Assembly: GCF_002761295.1 (NCBI RefSeq)
Contig: NZ_CP017881.1
Span: forward strand, 1,735,750 to 1,799,749
Direction: 5' to 3'
DNA: 64,000 nt
Source: Methanohalophilus portucalensis
GTDB lineage: Archaea > Halobacteriota > Methanosarcinia > Methanosarcinales > Methanosarcinaceae
Part shown: positions 50,942-63,983 of the stretch, one piece after another
Layout of the letters: every line of letters begins with the position of its first letter
Position numbering within the stretch: position 1 is the stretch's first letter
Position numbers and translations under genes: made by a program
Notes under the pieces: generated by a model
Databases searched by the model: none
Told to the model about the DNA's origin: nothing
Seen by the model: only the letters and a program-made list of their open reading frames with translations

Positions 50942-51838
50942 TTACCAGCCACGGGTCTGCAGAGCTTCTTCAGGGAGTATAGTGTCAGCACTCATACCCT
51001 TCATTCCTGAACCGATTCCCCTGGAAATTTCTGCCAGTTTTTCGGGGTTATCATAATTATTAACTGCTTCCACAACTGCTTTAGCCATCATTTCAGGATT
51101 TTCAGCCTTGAAAATTCCAGAGCCTACGAATACACCATCTGCACCCAGCCTCATCATTAGGGCAGCATCTGCTGGAGTGGCAACACCACCTGCTGCAAAG
51201 TTTACCACAGGCAAACGCTGTAAGTCTGCAGACTCAAGAACAAGTTCTATGGGTGCTTCGATATCACGGGCAACCTTGATGAGTTCTTCTTTGTCCTTGC
51301 CGGCAAGTTCACGTACTTCCCCCATGATCTTTTTCATGTGGCGCACAGCCTCACGGACATCCCCGGTACCTGCTTCACCTTTGGTACGTATCATTGCCGC
51401 ACCTTCATTGATACGTCTCAGGGCTTCACCAAGGTCTCTTGCACCACATACAAAAGGAACAGTAAAACCGGTTTTATCAATATGGTACATTTCGTCTGCA
51501 GGAGTCAGGACTTCAGACTCATCTACCATATCAGCTCCCAGGGATTCAAGGATTTCAGCTTCTACAAAATGGCCGATCCTGGCCTTTGCCATTACAGGAA
51601 TTGTTACAGTATCAATAATCTGCGCAACTATTTCCGGGTCTGCCATTCTGGCCACTCCACCGGCCTTACGGATATCAGCCGGAACTGCCTGCAGGGCCAT
51701 TACAGCCACAGCCCCTGCTTCTTCGGCGATTCTAGCCTGCTCAGGGTTGGTTACATCCATAATAACCCCGCCTTTCTGCATTCTGGCAAAACCTCTTTTA
51801 ATGAGTTCAGTACCGTGCCTTAAGTTTTCAAGTTCCAT
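50942..51838 (-). CDS. pdxS: Pyridoxal 5'-phosphate synthase subunit PdxS
   Basis: 298 residues. Condenses ribose 5-phosphate, glyceraldehyde 3-phosphate and ammonia to PLP. Highly conserved TIM barrel: [36 protein letters not shown] and [17 protein letters not shown], with the catalytic lysines in AKAR and IRTKGE. Start 51838 ([16 protein letters not shown]) matches the family. Confidence 0.96.
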   Translation of the reverse strand: MELENLRHGTELIKRGFARMQKGGVIMDVTNPEQARIAEEAGAVAVMALQAVPADIRKAGGVARMADPEIVAQIIDTVTIPVMAKARIGHFVEAEILESLGADMVDESEVLTPADEMYHIDKTGFTVPFVCGARDLGEALRRINEGAAMIRTKGEAGTGDVREAVRHMKKIMGEVRELAGKDKEELIKVARDIEAPIELVLESADLQRLPVVNFAAGGVATPADAALMMRLGADGVFVGSGIFKAENPEMMAKAVVEAVNNYDNPEKLAEISRGIGSGMKGMSADTILPEEALQTRGW

Positions 51839-52069
51839 CTCATAAGCCTTCTTTTTTTTAATCGGATATAGGGTCAATAGTAAGTATATTTACATAAAAA
51901 GATTTGGTCGCAGCATCTCTGCGGAATTATATTGAAATGTCTCACGTGCCCTATATTCTTTTTGGGTAATCCAACAGCTTGCATGAAACTCGTTGATTGC
52001 CAGAAATAAGACAACATCCGGCGCTTTCTTTATTGAATAAAAAAGGAACAGGCGAGTGGGGCCCATATA

Positions 52070-52121
52070 TTAACAATGTTAACCATTCCAATAAAAACAT
52101 ATTTATGAAATATGTTAACAT
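52070..52121 (+). promoter_or_regulatory. Two GTTAAC palindromes flanking the symporter TATA box
   Basis: TTAACAATGTTAA (52070-52082) and ATGTTAACAT (52112-52121) are perfect palindromes on either side of a TATA-like ACATATTTATG (52098-52108). The downstream one falls between TATA box and predicted transcription start, a classic repressor position. The remaining intergenic sequence (51878-52069) shows nothing recognised. Confidence 0.55.
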
Positions 52122-52152
52122 GTGTCAATATAGCATATGTAGAGGTGCCCTC

Positions 52153-52278
52153 ATGCTTGGAATAGAAGACCCCCAAATATGGATAGCATATATCCTGTGT
52201 ATAGCAGGTGCGATAAGCTGTATGATATATGGTATAATGAAATGGAATGACGGCGAGGAAACGGAGGTCTGCTCATGA
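52153..52278 (+). CDS. Symporter small accessory protein
   Basis: 41 residues with one membrane helix (IWIAYILCIAGAISCMIYGI) and an acidic tail. It begins at ATG 52153 after a perfect AGAGGTG site and overlaps the start of the symporter by 4 bases (ATGA). This matches the short accessory peptides encoded before archaeal SSS-family symporters. It is probably a subunit required for transport. Confidence 0.85.
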   Translation: MLGIEDPQIWIAYILCIAGAISCMIYGIMKWNDGEETEVCS

Positions 52279-53858
52279 TAAGCACCCCCGTCCTTGGTGT
52301 AATTATCCTGATCTATCTTATGATAATTTTTTATCTGGGAATGCTTGGATACAAAAAGACAAAAGAAATTGACGATTATATGGTCGCCGGCAGGCACATC
52401 AATCCATATATACTTGCCCTTTCCTATGGCGCCACATTTATCAGTACATCGGCAATCATTGGTTTTGGCGGGGCTGCCGGTGCACTGGGAATGGGATTGC
52501 TCTGGCTTGCGGTAATGAACATCATTGTCGGGATACTCATAGCGTTTGTGTTTTTCGGATCCAGAACACGCCGCATGGGATTAAGGCTTAAAGCAGTTAC
52601 ATTTCCTGAATTACTGGGACGCAGATTCCAGTCACGTTTCATACAGGGTTTCTCGGGCGGCCTCATAGGAGTATTTATGCCCCTTTATGCAGGTATCGTG
52701 CTGATTGGCGGAGCCCGTTTTGTCGAAACCACCCTGGGGATAAACTATGATGTGGCAGTCCTTTTACTTACGGTAATTGTTGCAGCATACGTTATCACCG
52801 GGGGATTGATAGCAGTTATGTACACAGACGCCCTTCAGGGAGCATTCATGTTTATAGGAATGCTGGTCCTGCTTGCACTTACTTACGTCAAACTGGGAGG
52901 AATCGCTGAAGCACATCAAGCACTCACAGCAATGACACCCCTTGTTCCTGATTCACTTGCAGCAGGGGGACATCTGGGATGGACGGCAATGCCCGCCTTC
53001 GGGTCGCCTATCTGGTGGACACTGGTATCTACCCTGATACTTGGAGTTGGTGTCGGTGTACTTGCTCAACCTCAACTGGCTGTCAGGTTCATGACTGTGG
53101 AAAATGACAGGGCATTGAACAGGGCAGTCCTTGTAGGCGGCCCATTCATTTTAATGATGACGGGAGTTGCCTTTACAGTAGGTTCTCTTTCAAATGCTTT
53201 TTTTTACAAAACAGAAGGGTTGATATCCGTAGCTGTAACGGGAGGAAATACCGACCTGATAATTCCACAATATATCAACAATGCAATGCCTGAAACTTTT
53301 GTTATCCTATTCATGTTAACCTTACTGGCAGCCGCCATGTCAACATTAAGTTCCCAATACCATACAATGGGAACATCAATCGGACATGATTTCTATCGCC
53401 AGTTTGTTAAGAGAGGAGAAGTTGGCAAAACAGTCAATATTACAAGGTTGGGAATTGCAACAACCATTCTGATAAGTGTTATATTGGCTTACATCCTGCC
53501 TATAAGTATAATAGCCCGTGCCACAGCAATCTTTTTTGGATTATGTGCAGCGGCCTTTTTACCGATGTATGCAGGAGCTTTATTCTGGCCACGTATGACA
53601 AGGGAGGGAGCAATTGCAAGCCTGTTAGTTGGAACATTTGCAAGCTTGTTCTGGCTGGGCTTTGTTCATGCAAAAGAAGCAGTCCCGCTGGGAATCTGCA
53701 AATTCATATTCGGAACGGATACTCTCCTGACCGGAACCTGGACAGTTGTGGACCCGATTCTCGTTGCAACCCCCCTTGCAGCAGTCGTAGCCGTTGCAGT
53801 AAGTTATATGACAAAACCGACATCTACAGAACATCTGAAAAAATGCTACGGGAAATAA
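52275..53858 (+). CDS. Sodium:solute symporter (SSS family)
   Basis: 527 residues with thirteen or so helices. SSS marks: DYMVAGRHINPYILALSYGATFISTSAIIGF (read in parts) at the N-terminus, the sodium-site helix and MYTDALQG. The substrate cannot be read (proline, pantothenate, acetate and others are transported by relatives). It is co-translated with the accessory peptide. Confidence 0.9.
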   Translation: MISTPVLGVIILIYLMIIFYLGMLGYKKTKEIDDYMVAGRHINPYILALSYGATFISTSAIIGFGGAAGALGMGLLWLAVMNIIVGILIAFVFFGSRTRRMGLRLKAVTFPELLGRRFQSRFIQGFSGGLIGVFMPLYAGIVLIGGARFVETTLGINYDVAVLLLTVIVAAYVITGGLIAVMYTDALQGAFMFIGMLVLLALTYVKLGGIAEAHQALTAMTPLVPDSLAAGGHLGWTAMPAFGSPIWWTLVSTLILGVGVGVLAQPQLAVRFMTVENDRALNRAVLVGGPFILMMTGVAFTVGSLSNAFFYKTEGLISVAVTGGNTDLIIPQYINNAMPETFVILFMLTLLAAAMSTLSSQYHTMGTSIGHDFYRQFVKRGEVGKTVNITRLGIATTILISVILAYILPISIIARATAIFFGLCAAAFLPMYAGALFWPRMTREGAIASLLVGTFASLFWLGFVHAKEAVPLGICKFIFGTDTLLTGTWTVVDPILVATPLAAVVAVAVSYMTKPTSTEHLKKCYGK

Positions 53859-53881
53859 GTGTAACCTTAAAGGCTACACTT
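53857..53881. terminator. Hairpin spanning both stop codons of symporter and gyrA
   Basis: AAGTGTA / TACACTT continued after one mismatch by CCTT / AAGG. Both the symporter TAA (53856-53858) and the gyrA stop (53880-53882) touch the stem ends. T-rich CTCCTCTTTTTT follows on the plus strand. Confidence 0.7.
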
Positions 53882-56354
53882 ACTCCTCTTTTTTAATTCT
53901 GGCCAAACTGACCACTTTATCTTTCTCCCTGATATTCATAATTTTTACACCCTTAGTATTACGTCCCTGCACTCTAATATCTGTCACAGGGATACGTATC
54001 ACAATGCCGGCAGAGCTTGTCAGGATGATCTCGTTATCATCTTCCACTGTTTTTACAGTGACCACGGGACCATTGCGCATATCAGTGAAAATGGTTATCA
54101 CTCCCTGCCCTCCACGACGAAGGGTACGGTACTCATCAAATGGCGTGCGTTTACCAAAACCATTCTCTGTAACGGTCAGCAGGGTAGCATCAGAATCTAC
54201 AACATCTAGGCTTACAATAACATCCTCACCTGTCAGTTTCATACCCTTCACACCACGTGCCGTCCTGCCCATCACACGCACATCTTCTTCAGAGATACGG
54301 AGGGCTTTGCCATGCCTTGAAGCCAGCATTATATCCTGGTTTCCGTCGGTCTGGAGGACATTTACAAGTTCATCCCCCTCTTTCAGGGAAATCGCAATAA
54401 TACCGGCTTTGCGAGGATTACTGAAATCCGAAAGACTGCAACGTTTTACGGTCCCATCACGGGTACCCATGAAAAGGTAGCGATCCTTCTCAAAATCATG
54501 TACCGGAATCATAGCATTTACTGATTCACCTTCAGCAAGTTCAAGCAGGTTAACAATAGCCTTGCCTCTGGACTGGCGGCTTCCCCTGGGAATATCATAG
54601 ACCTTTTGCCAGTAAACCTTACCGCGATTTGTGAAAAAGAGGATGTAATCATGGGTAGAAGCCACAAAGATGCTTCCCACAGTATCATCTTCCTTTGTTT
54701 CCATACCTCTCACACCACGACCGCCCCGATGCTGCATATTATATGTCTGGAGAGGAATATTCTTTATATAACCACTCTGGGTTGAGGTTACAACCACTTC
54801 TTCCTCGGGTATCAGGTCTTCATCCGCAAGTTCTTCACGGCTACCCTGAATAAGGGTTCTGCGCTCATCACCATATTTATTTTTCAACTCCAGAACTTCA
54901 TCCTTAATAATCGCATATTTACGCTCATCATTTGCAAGAATATCCTTAAGATCGGCAATCGTATCGATCAGACCATTATACTCTTCATCGATCTTTTGCC
55001 TCTCCAATCCAGTCAGACGCTGCAGCCTCATATCCAGAATAGCTTTGGCCTGAATTTCATCCAGATCGAAATTACTTATAAGCCCTTCTCTTGCTTCCTC
55101 TGTGGTAGAAGAGCCGCGTATCAATTTGATAACTTCATCGATATTATCCAGGGCTATTTTAAGCCCCTGGAGAATATGTGCCCTTTCCTCAGCCTTTCTT
55201 AGATCAAAAGCTGTACGTCGACTGATAACATCTATACGATGTTTGAGATATATCTGGATCAGTTCCCTGAGATTAAGCACGCGAGGTACACCGTCAACCA
55301 GAGCCAGGTTAATGATACCAAATGTTGTTTCAAGCTGGGTCTGTTTGTAGAGCTGATTGAGCAGGACTTTGGGATTGGCTGCCTTCTTAAGCTCAATAAC
55401 CACCCGCATACCTTCCCTGCCGGATTCATCCCTTAAATCTGAAATACCCTCAATTTTTTTATCCCTTACAAGATTGGCGATGGATTCCACAAGACGTGCC
55501 TTGTTCACCTGATAAGGAAGTTCGTATACCACAATGCGGTATTTATCATTCTTCATCTCCTCTATCTCGGTCACGGCACGCAGATGGATAGGGGAGCGTC
55601 CTGTCTCATAAGCAGTCTTGATCCCACTGGTACCCATTATGATACCACCAGTAGGGAAATCCGGTCCTTTCACGATCTTTCGAAGTTCTGAAAGTTCAGT
55701 ATCAGGGTCATCAATCAATTTGACAGTAGCATCCACGACCTCCCTGAGATTATGGGGAGCCATGTTGGTCGCCATTCCCACAGCAATACCTGTGGAGCCG
55801 TTCAAGAGAAGGTTGGGCAACTTTGAAGGCAGGACTTCAGGTTCCTCCAGGGAACCATCATAGTTAGGTTTGAAATCTACAGTTCCCTTCTTGATATCCT
55901 CAAGCATTTCAGTGGTTATCTTATCCATGCGGACTTCTGTGTAACGCATTGCTGCAGCAGAATCACCATCAACAGACCCAAAGTTACCCTGCCCGTCTAT
56001 TAATGGATAACGCAGGGAAAAGTCCTGGACCATACGCACCAGACTGTCATAAACAGCAGTATCACCGTGCGGATGGAACTTACCCAATACATCACCCACT
56101 ACACGGGCGGATTTCTTGTACGCCTTATCATGGGTTATACCGGCTTCATTCATCGAATGAAGAATACGACGATGAACCGGCTTCAAACCATCACGGGCAT
56201 CAGGTAGGGCCCTCCCCACAATAACACTCATCGAGTAATCAATATAAGAACGTCTCATTTCATCCTGGATAAGCACCGGAACTACACGTCCGCCTTCCCC
56301 GTCATGCTGCTCGATTTTTTTATCAAGAGGATTAATATCATTATCTTCTGCCAT
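53880..56354 (-). CDS. gyrA: DNA gyrase subunit A
   Basis: 824 residues. The breakage-reunion subunit of gyrase; the catalytic tyrosine is Tyr138 in AAAMRYTE, and the C-terminal GyrA beta-propeller repeats include GyrA-box-like QRRGGRG (in [11 protein letters not shown] form [11 protein letters not shown]). Start ATG 56354 follows GAGGTGG and overlaps nothing; the gyrB stop lies 12 bases upstream. Archaeal gyrase is held to be of bacterial origin. Confidence 0.96.
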   Translation of the reverse strand: MAEDNDINPLDKKIEQHDGEGGRVVPVLIQDEMRRSYIDYSMSVIVGRALPDARDGLKPVHRRILHSMNEAGITHDKAYKKSARVVGDVLGKFHPHGDTAVYDSLVRMVQDFSLRYPLIDGQGNFGSVDGDSAAAMRYTEVRMDKITTEMLEDIKKGTVDFKPNYDGSLEEPEVLPSKLPNLLLNGSTGIAVGMATNMAPHNLREVVDATVKLIDDPDTELSELRKIVKGPDFPTGGIIMGTSGIKTAYETGRSPIHLRAVTEIEEMKNDKYRIVVYELPYQVNKARLVESIANLVRDKKIEGISDLRDESGREGMRVVIELKKAANPKVLLNQLYKQTQLETTFGIINLALVDGVPRVLNLRELIQIYLKHRIDVISRRTAFDLRKAEERAHILQGLKIALDNIDEVIKLIRGSSTTEEAREGLISNFDLDEIQAKAILDMRLQRLTGLERQKIDEEYNGLIDTIADLKDILANDERKYAIIKDEVLELKNKYGDERRTLIQGSREELADEDLIPEEEVVVTSTQSGYIKNIPLQTYNMQHRGGRGVRGMETKEDDTVGSIFVASTHDYILFFTNRGKVYWQKVYDIPRGSRQSRGKAIVNLLELAEGESVNAMIPVHDFEKDRYLFMGTRDGTVKRCSLSDFSNPRKAGIIAISLKEGDELVNVLQTDGNQDIMLASRHGKALRISEEDVRVMGRTARGVKGMKLTGEDVIVSLDVVDSDATLLTVTENGFGKRTPFDEYRTLRRGGQGVITIFTDMRNGPVVTVKTVEDDNEIILTSSAGIVIRIPVTDIRVQGRNTKGVKIMNIREKDKVVSLARIKKEE

Positions 56355-56365
56355 TTTATACCACC

Positions 56366-58294
<1,929 letters not shown>

Positions 58295-58523
58295 TTAAAT
58301 AATAAATGCAAAAAATAAACAAAAAGAGAACACAAAAACTGTAGCTAGCGTCTCCTATTGAGTTTTGCTCCCCCTATGTGTTCATTTATTAAATAGTTAA
58401 GTATAATCTGTGACGGGACCCTTTAACTAATGGTTAGATATATTTACAGGAATGTTTTTTAAGAGGAAAACCGATAATGACCAGAAATCATATTCACAAT
58501 ATCAATAAAATCAAGGTGAGCAA

Positions 58524-59855
58524 ATGTCATTGGCAAATTTAAGGACGCATTATACTACACAAATCGATCCCGGTAAAATCGGAGACGACAAGGTTGCTCT
58601 TGCAGGTTGGGTACATGAGGTACGTGATCTTGGAGGAATCTGTTTTGTTGTATTAAGGGACAGACAGGGAAGAGCCCAGGTTACTCTTGTGAAGAAGAAA
58701 ATTGACAGGGAACTGTTTAATTTCGCCAGAAAACTTATCCGGGAATCAGTAATCTCTGTCAGGGGCAGTATTAAGCCCGAAGAAAAAGCCCCTAATGGTT
58801 ATGAATTAATACCTGATGAGATAGAACTGCTCAATGAAGCAGAATCTCCCCTGCCTCTGGACACCACAGGGAAAGTGGATGCTGAACTCGACACAAGACT
58901 GGATTCACGTTTCATAGATTTGAGAAGAAGCAGAACTAATGCCATATTCAGAATAAGACATGAGGTTCTGCATGCTGTCAGGAATTATCTTGCAAATGAT
59001 GGATTCCTGGAAACTTCAAGTCCAAAGGTAGTGGCCACAGCAACCGAAGGAGGTACTGCCCTTTTCCCGATTACTTATTTTGACAGGGAGGCCTTCCTCA
59101 ACCAGAGTCCCCAGCTTTTCAAGCAGATCCTGATGTCCGGTGGAATGGACAGGGTATTTGAGATCGGACCGATCTTCCGTGCAGAGGAACACGACACCCG
59201 TCGCCACCTGAACGAAGCTACATCTATTGATATAGAGGCGAGTTTTGTCGACCACTTCGATGTAATGGAAATCCTCGAAAACATGGTGGAATATGTTTAC
59301 ACCCGGGTAATAGAGAACGTACCCGATGCTCTTGAAGTACTGGGAATTGAACTCAAGGTCCCGAAAACCCCATTCCTCAAACTGACATATCAGGAAGCGA
59401 TAGAGATTGTCAATTCCCATGGTGAAGAGGAATTGAAATGGGGAGACGATCTTTCCACCCTTTCCGAACATACGATAGGGGAACATGTATTTCAGGAAAC
59501 CGGGGAAGAACACTATTTCATCATAGACTGGCCAACCGAAATTAAACCATTCTACGCCATGCCCTACGAGGAAAAACCTGAATTCTCCAAGTCTTTTGAC
59601 ATGATGCACAGGACCATGGAACTCTCCTCCGGTGCACAGCGCATACACATTCCGGAAATGCTCAAAAACAGGATAGCAGATCAGGGACTTGACCCTGAAG
59701 GCTTTGATTTCTATCTCCGCGCTTTCAGTTACGGGATGCCCCCACACTCCGGCTGGGGCCTGGGTTGTGAAAGATTTGTGATGACCATGCTTGGCGTGGA
59801 GAACATACGCGATGTCGTGTTGTTCCCAAGGGACCGCAGGCGTCTTTCCCCATAA
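58524..59855 (+). CDS. aspS: Aspartyl-tRNA synthetase, archaeal type
   Basis: 443 residues, class II synthetase. OB-fold anticodon domain first (about 1-105), then motif 2 [21 protein letters not shown] and motif 3 [13 protein letters not shown]. Archaeal length (no bacterial GAD insertion). Archaeal AspRS may be non-discriminating and also charge tRNA-Asn; an AsnRS cannot be checked here. CAAGGTGAGCAA precedes the ATG. Confidence 0.95.
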   Translation: MSLANLRTHYTTQIDPGKIGDDKVALAGWVHEVRDLGGICFVVLRDRQGRAQVTLVKKKIDRELFNFARKLIRESVISVRGSIKPEEKAPNGYELIPDEIELLNEAESPLPLDTTGKVDAELDTRLDSRFIDLRRSRTNAIFRIRHEVLHAVRNYLANDGFLETSSPKVVATATEGGTALFPITYFDREAFLNQSPQLFKQILMSGGMDRVFEIGPIFRAEEHDTRRHLNEATSIDIEASFVDHFDVMEILENMVEYVYTRVIENVPDALEVLGIELKVPKTPFLKLTYQEAIEIVNSHGEEELKWGDDLSTLSEHTIGEHVFQETGEEHYFIIDWPTEIKPFYAMPYEEKPEFSKSFDMMHRTMELSSGAQRIHIPEMLKNRIADQGLDPEGFDFYLRAFSYGMPPHSGWGLGCERFVMTMLGVENIRDVVLFPRDRRRLSP

Positions 59856-59867
59856 GAAGGCAGGATT

Positions 59868-60560
59868 ATGACAGATCGAAACGCAAAAAGTCATCATCCG
59901 GGCAAGGAAGCCGCCGGCAGGGCCGCAGCAGAACTTGTGAAGGACGGGACTATCGTGGGGTTGGGTACCGGCTCCACAACTGCCTATGCAATCAAAGCCC
60001 TGGGAGAAAATGTCAAAAAGGGACTGGACATCAGGGCAGTTGTCACATCATACCAGTCGGAAATGCTGGCGATACAGGCAGGCATACCCCTGACAAGCCT
60101 GGCCGAGAATCCCGTGCTTGATATTGCAATTGACGGTGCAGATGAAGTCGATGCAAATCTCAATGTGGTAAAGGGAGGCGGAGGTGCTCACTTTCGGGAA
60201 AAAGTAGTATCCCTTTCTGCCAACAAATTCATTGTAGTTGTGGATGACTCAAAGATAAGTGAAACAATATCAATGGCTATTCCATTGGAAGTCCTGCCAT
60301 GTGCCCGTGAACTTGTACAGCAACAGGTTGCTCAAATGGGCGGAGAAGCCAGTATACGCCCGGCATCCAGAAAAGATGGGCCTGTTATATCTGATAATGG
60401 TAATTTCATTATGGATGCTGCTTTCGGAGAGATCCCAAATCCACAGGAATTTGCAGATAAACTGTCAAATGTTGTCGGAATCGTAGAACACGGAATATTT
60501 ACCAATACCGATAAAGTGTATATCGGTTACAAAGACGGAAAAATTGAACTGAGGGAATGA
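59868..60560 (+). CDS. rpiA: Ribose-5-phosphate isomerase A
   Basis: 230 residues. Interconverts ribose 5-phosphate and ribulose 5-phosphate. GLGTGSTTAYAIKAL, DIAIDGADEVD and KGGGGAHFREKVV are RpiA motifs with the catalytic Asp and Glu/Lys. It follows aspS by 12 bases; AAGGCAGGATT precedes the start. Confidence 0.95.
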   Translation: MTDRNAKSHHPGKEAAGRAAAELVKDGTIVGLGTGSTTAYAIKALGENVKKGLDIRAVVTSYQSEMLAIQAGIPLTSLAENPVLDIAIDGADEVDANLNVVKGGGGAHFREKVVSLSANKFIVVVDDSKISETISMAIPLEVLPCARELVQQQVAQMGGEASIRPASRKDGPVISDNGNFIMDAAFGEIPNPQEFADKLSNVVGIVEHGIFTNTDKVYIGYKDGKIELRE

Positions 60561-60570
60561 TTACATTCCC
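60553..60570. terminator. Hairpin spanning rpiA and SRP54 stop codons
   Basis: GGGAATG-ATTA-CATTCCC followed by ATTTTTTT. The rpiA TGA (60558-60560) and the srp54 stop (60561-60563) abut each other inside the hairpin. Confidence 0.8.
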
Positions 60571-61880
60571 ATTTTTTTCATCATTTTCTTCATGTTGAAT
60601 TTGCCGCCACGCATACCTTTCATGGCGTTTTGCATCTGTTTATGATATTTCAGCAGCTCACGAACGGTTTCCGGAGTGGAACCAGCACCTATGGATATCC
60701 TTTTTATGCGGGAACTCCCAATAATACGTGGATTTGTCATTTCTTCTTCTGTCATTGAATCCATAAGGGTTTTGTACTGTGCCATTTTCTGCCCTGTAAC
60801 TTCATAAGCATCATCGGAAACTTTCATTCCCATACCGCCCAGTGGCAACATTTGCATGATCTGTTTCATGGGGCCCATCTTGTTCATGGCTTCAAGCTGT
60901 TTGTACATGTCCTTGAGGGTAAATTTCCCCTTCATCATGGACTCAACATCGAGTTCATCTTCTGATAGTGATTCTTCTGCCTTTTCCATCAGGGACCTGA
61001 GATCCCCCATCCCAAGCAGACGGGAAATGAACCTGTCCGCCTCGAATTTTTCCAGGTCTTCTGGTGTTTCACCAACACCAATGAAGGCTATCGAGGAATC
61101 TGTTGCGGCAACAGCAGACATAGCACCGCCACCTTTTGCGGTACCATCAAGTTTTGAAATTACAACACCGGAAATTCCAACTGAGTCGTTGAATGCTTTT
61201 GCCTGTTCACTTGCCTGTTGACCTATACCGGCATCGAGTACAAGCAATTTATAATCAGGACTGGAAATTGCGTGGATTCTCTCCATCTCATCGATAAGAT
61301 CGTTTTCGAGAGAGTGACGACCTGCCGTATCAATGATCTTCACATCATACTTGTCTATTTCAGCAAGGCCCCTTTCGACTATACCCACAGCATCAGGATT
61401 GCCTTCTTCACCATAGAACGGCACACTCAGGGATTCACAAAGGGTTTTCAGCTGCTGGTAAGCCCCGGGCCTGAAAGTATCGGCACAGACCACAGCAGGT
61501 TTGAGACCTTTGCGCTGGAAATAGCGGGCAAGTTTAGCTGTGGTTGTAGTCTTACCACTACCCTGCAATCCAATCATCATTATTTTTTGAGGTTTTAGCG
61601 GGATATCGGTACCTTCACCCACAATTTTCATTAGTTCTTCATAAACGATGCGTATCACATGTTCCCGGGGATTCATACCCTGTGGAACGTCCTCATCAAG
61701 AGCTCGCTCCTTTATGCTCTTGGAAAGCTGCATCACCATCTTAACATTAACATCGGATTGAAGAAGTGCCCTCTGGATATCCTTTACAACATCGTTTACC
61801 GTCCGCTCATCAATGCGTCCGGCACCTACGAGTTTTTTGAGGGCATCCTGCAGGGAATTACTGAGTTTGTCCATTACCAT
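60561..61880 (-). CDS. srp54: Signal recognition particle protein SRP54
   Basis: 439 residues: N domain, GTPase G domain ([33 protein letters not shown]) and Met-rich M domain ([19 protein letters not shown]) ending [17 protein letters not shown]. It targets membrane and secreted proteins to the Sec translocon. ATG 61880 ([17 protein letters not shown]) matches the family; an upstream ATG at 61913 would add 11 residues. Confidence 0.95.
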   Translation of the reverse strand: MVMDKLSNSLQDALKKLVGAGRIDERTVNDVVKDIQRALLQSDVNVKMVMQLSKSIKERALDEDVPQGMNPREHVIRIVYEELMKIVGEGTDIPLKPQKIMMIGLQGSGKTTTTAKLARYFQRKGLKPAVVCADTFRPGAYQQLKTLCESLSVPFYGEEGNPDAVGIVERGLAEIDKYDVKIIDTAGRHSLENDLIDEMERIHAISSPDYKLLVLDAGIGQQASEQAKAFNDSVGISGVVISKLDGTAKGGGAMSAVAATDSSIAFIGVGETPEDLEKFEADRFISRLLGMGDLRSLMEKAEESLSEDELDVESMMKGKFTLKDMYKQLEAMNKMGPMKQIMQMLPLGGMGMKVSDDAYEVTGQKMAQYKTLMDSMTEEEMTNPRIIGSSRIKRISIGAGSTPETVRELLKYHKQMQNAMKGMRGGKFNMKKMMKKMGM

Positions 61881-61965
61881 AATAGGGATCGTCCTTTTTA
61901 AGTTCTGCTTCAATAGTACTCGATTGTTTTATATAATTATTTTGTGACAAATGGTCAGTACCCTA

Positions 61966-62817
61966 TCAAACAGACAGCAAAATAACTGAAAACAAAGCCA
62001 TAAATACGCCCATCCATTGTCTGGACGATAGATATTCACCAAGCACTATCCAGGAAAGCAGGACTGTGCCTGCCGGGTAAAGAGCAGATGTGACCGTGGC
62101 AATATCCAGCCTTCCTACCTGACTTGCTGCTGTGAAAAAGATACTGCCTGCAGTGTCACCAATACCTGCGATAAGAATGGGCAGAGCCACTTTTCTAGCT
62201 GGTATGCATAGATTACCTTTTGAGAGTAGAAACAATAGCAATATTGTTGCACCTTCAATTTTAGCGACTGCCAGTGTCCAGAAGATCGAAACTCCACTGA
62301 AATTGCTGATCGAGATATAAGCCAATCCAAATCCCAGTCCTGCAAGAAAGGGGAGTTTTAGATCACCTGTATTGATTTTTGACATACTGCTGCTGCTTGA
62401 AACTAACCAAACACCTACAAGAGCAATACTAAATCCCAAAATTTTATGGAATGCAGGTAAGCCTTCTGTAAAAAGGCTATAAATAACAGGAACAAGAACG
62501 GCAACTACCGCTGAAACAGGTGCTACAAGTCCCATTTTCCCCGATGAAAGGCCCTTGTAAAGGGAAAGGATTCCTACATTCCCAAATATCCCTACCAGAA
62601 GGGCCCATAAATAATCAATTTTTAGAGGAAAGGGTTCTGAGGTTATGTGGCCTGTAGTAACAAGTAAGAAGAAACCTATGAACTGGGTTATCATAACAAC
62701 TATGTAAACACTGGCCTTTCTGGTTGCAATACCGCCGCTGAAGTCTCCCGTACCCCAGGACATAGCAGCTGCAAGACCAAAAACTACGACTAGCAATTCA
62801 GCAGGAAATGGAAACAT
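61966..62817 (-). CDS. EamA/DMT-family permease
   Basis: 283 residues, ten membrane helices in two EamA repeats (PLKIDYLWALLVGIFGNVGILSLYKGLSSGK, in parts, and VTSALYPAGTVLLSWIVLGEYLSS). These drug/metabolite transporters export amino acids, nucleotides or drugs; the substrate is not predictable. It is a single gene. Confidence 0.88.
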   Translation of the reverse strand: MFPFPAELLVVVFGLAAAMSWGTGDFSGGIATRKASVYIVVMITQFIGFFLLVTTGHITSEPFPLKIDYLWALLVGIFGNVGILSLYKGLSSGKMGLVAPVSAVVAVLVPVIYSLFTEGLPAFHKILGFSIALVGVWLVSSSSSMSKINTGDLKLPFLAGLGFGLAYISISNFSGVSIFWTLAVAKIEGATILLLFLLSKGNLCIPARKVALPILIAGIGDTAGSIFFTAASQVGRLDIATVTSALYPAGTVLLSWIVLGEYLSSRQWMGVFMALFSVILLSV

Positions 62818-62922
62818 ATTCCCTAGAATGAGTCTGAACTATTAAATTTGACGATATTGAACAATAACTATGATGCTATTTAAAATTGAAATGAAAGTTG
62901 ATATGTCCAAAAGAAGAGTGTA

Positions 62923-62997
62923 TAGCGGGGGATGGATTCGAACCATCGGTCTACGGGTTATGAGCCCGTCGGGATCTCCTGGCTACCCCACCCCGCT
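62923..62997 (-). tRNA. Initiator tRNA-Met (CAT), copy 1
   Basis: 75-base tRNA read on the minus strand: acceptor AGCGGGG pairing with CCCCGCT, anticodon loop CTCATAA (anticodon CAT) on a stem with three G-C pairs (GGG/CCC) that marks initiators, T-arm GGTTCGAATCC. No CCA is encoded. It is identical to the copy at 63061-63135. Confidence 0.93.
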
Positions 62998-63060
62998 ACG
63001 GGTGGATACTCCAACAATCACAATACAGCAAAAATTAGCCATTTCCAATTAAGAGATATA

Positions 63061-63135
63061 TAGCGGGGGATGGATTCGAACCATCGGTCTACGGGTTATG
63101 AGCCCGTCGGGATCTCCTGGCTACCCCACCCCGCT
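63061..63135 (-). tRNA. Initiator tRNA-Met (CAT), copy 2
   Basis: Identical in all 75 bases to copy 1, 63 bases further upstream in transcription. The repeat extends 8 bases beyond the 5' end of the tRNA (ACGGGTGG on the plus strand), so it arose by recent tandem duplication. Confidence 0.93.
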
Positions 63136-63270
63136 ACGGGTGGCTTATACTGCGCTTGTCGAGGAACCTGATAAGGGTATTATGGTACATAAATGTTGTG
63201 CATGGAAAAACTATATGAAAAAAGATATAATACAGCACGGTTAAACCAGTCCATAGCAGGAGGAAATTCA

Positions 63271-63969
63271 ATGGCATTACCTGATAAATTCAAATGTGTT
63301 ATTACAAACTGGGATTACATCTATAATCTTTGCAGGGACGTTTCTGAAGACGTTAAAAATTCTGGTTATGAACCTGATATCATTATTGCACTGGCCAGAG
63401 GCGGATGGTTTGCCGGTCGCGTGATGTGTGACTTTCTGGGACTGGATGATCTTACAAGCCTTAAGATCGAACACTATACAGGAACTGCCGTTGCAGGGGA
63501 CGAACCTCTGATACGCTATCCATTGGCAGAAAATGCCGCTACCGGCAAGAAGGTACTCATTGTGGATGATATAACAGACAGTGGCCAGAGTATGCTTCAT
63601 GCAAAGGATTATATTCAGAAGCAGGAACCAAAAGAGATCAGGACCGCTACTCTCCAGTACCTCTATAACTCTGCTATTGATCCTGATTATTGTGGTGAAA
63701 GATTGGAGGAATGGGCATGGATAGTCTATCCCTGGAACTTCATTGAGGATATGACCGACATCATTAATGGTACCATGGAGCGTGAAGAAGCCGAATACTG
63801 GGACATTCCCGCTCTAAAACATGTTCTTTATAAACACCATTCCGTGGAATCCATATCCTTTGAAATCGCCCAGCCCGGACGTCTTGTTGAAGTACTCAGG
63901 GAGATGGAAAGAAGAGGATTTTTAACTTCCGAAACCACAAGGGGCAAAACATTCTGGAAAAAACTTTGA
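63271..63969 (+). CDS. Phosphoribosyltransferase with C-terminal extension
   Basis: About 232 residues. The PRPP-binding motif KKVLIVDDITDSGQS lies at about 96-110 and ALARGGWFAGRVMCD is the type I PRTase loop. The C-terminal 60-residue part (ISFEIAQPGRLVEVLREMERRGFL) looks like a winged-helix or dimerisation add-on. It is similar in type to archaeal xanthine/hypoxanthine transferases, but the base is not predictable. ATG 63271 is preferred for AGGAGGAAAT ahead; an upstream in-frame ATG at 63193 is unlikely. Confidence 0.85.
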   Translation: MALPDKFKCVITNWDYIYNLCRDVSEDVKNSGYEPDIIIALARGGWFAGRVMCDFLGLDDLTSLKIEHYTGTAVAGDEPLIRYPLAENAATGKKVLIVDDITDSGQSMLHAKDYIQKQEPKEIRTATLQYLYNSAIDPDYCGERLEEWAWIVYPWNFIEDMTDIINGTMEREEAEYWDIPALKHVLYKHHSVESISFEIAQPGRLVEVLREMERRGFLTSETTRGKTFWKKL

Positions 63970-63983
63970 AAAAAGGTGATACA

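Noticed and set aside
62870-63052. Plus-strand open frame of 60 codons
   Set aside because: It lies antisense across the tRNA-Met copy 1 and has no coding features.
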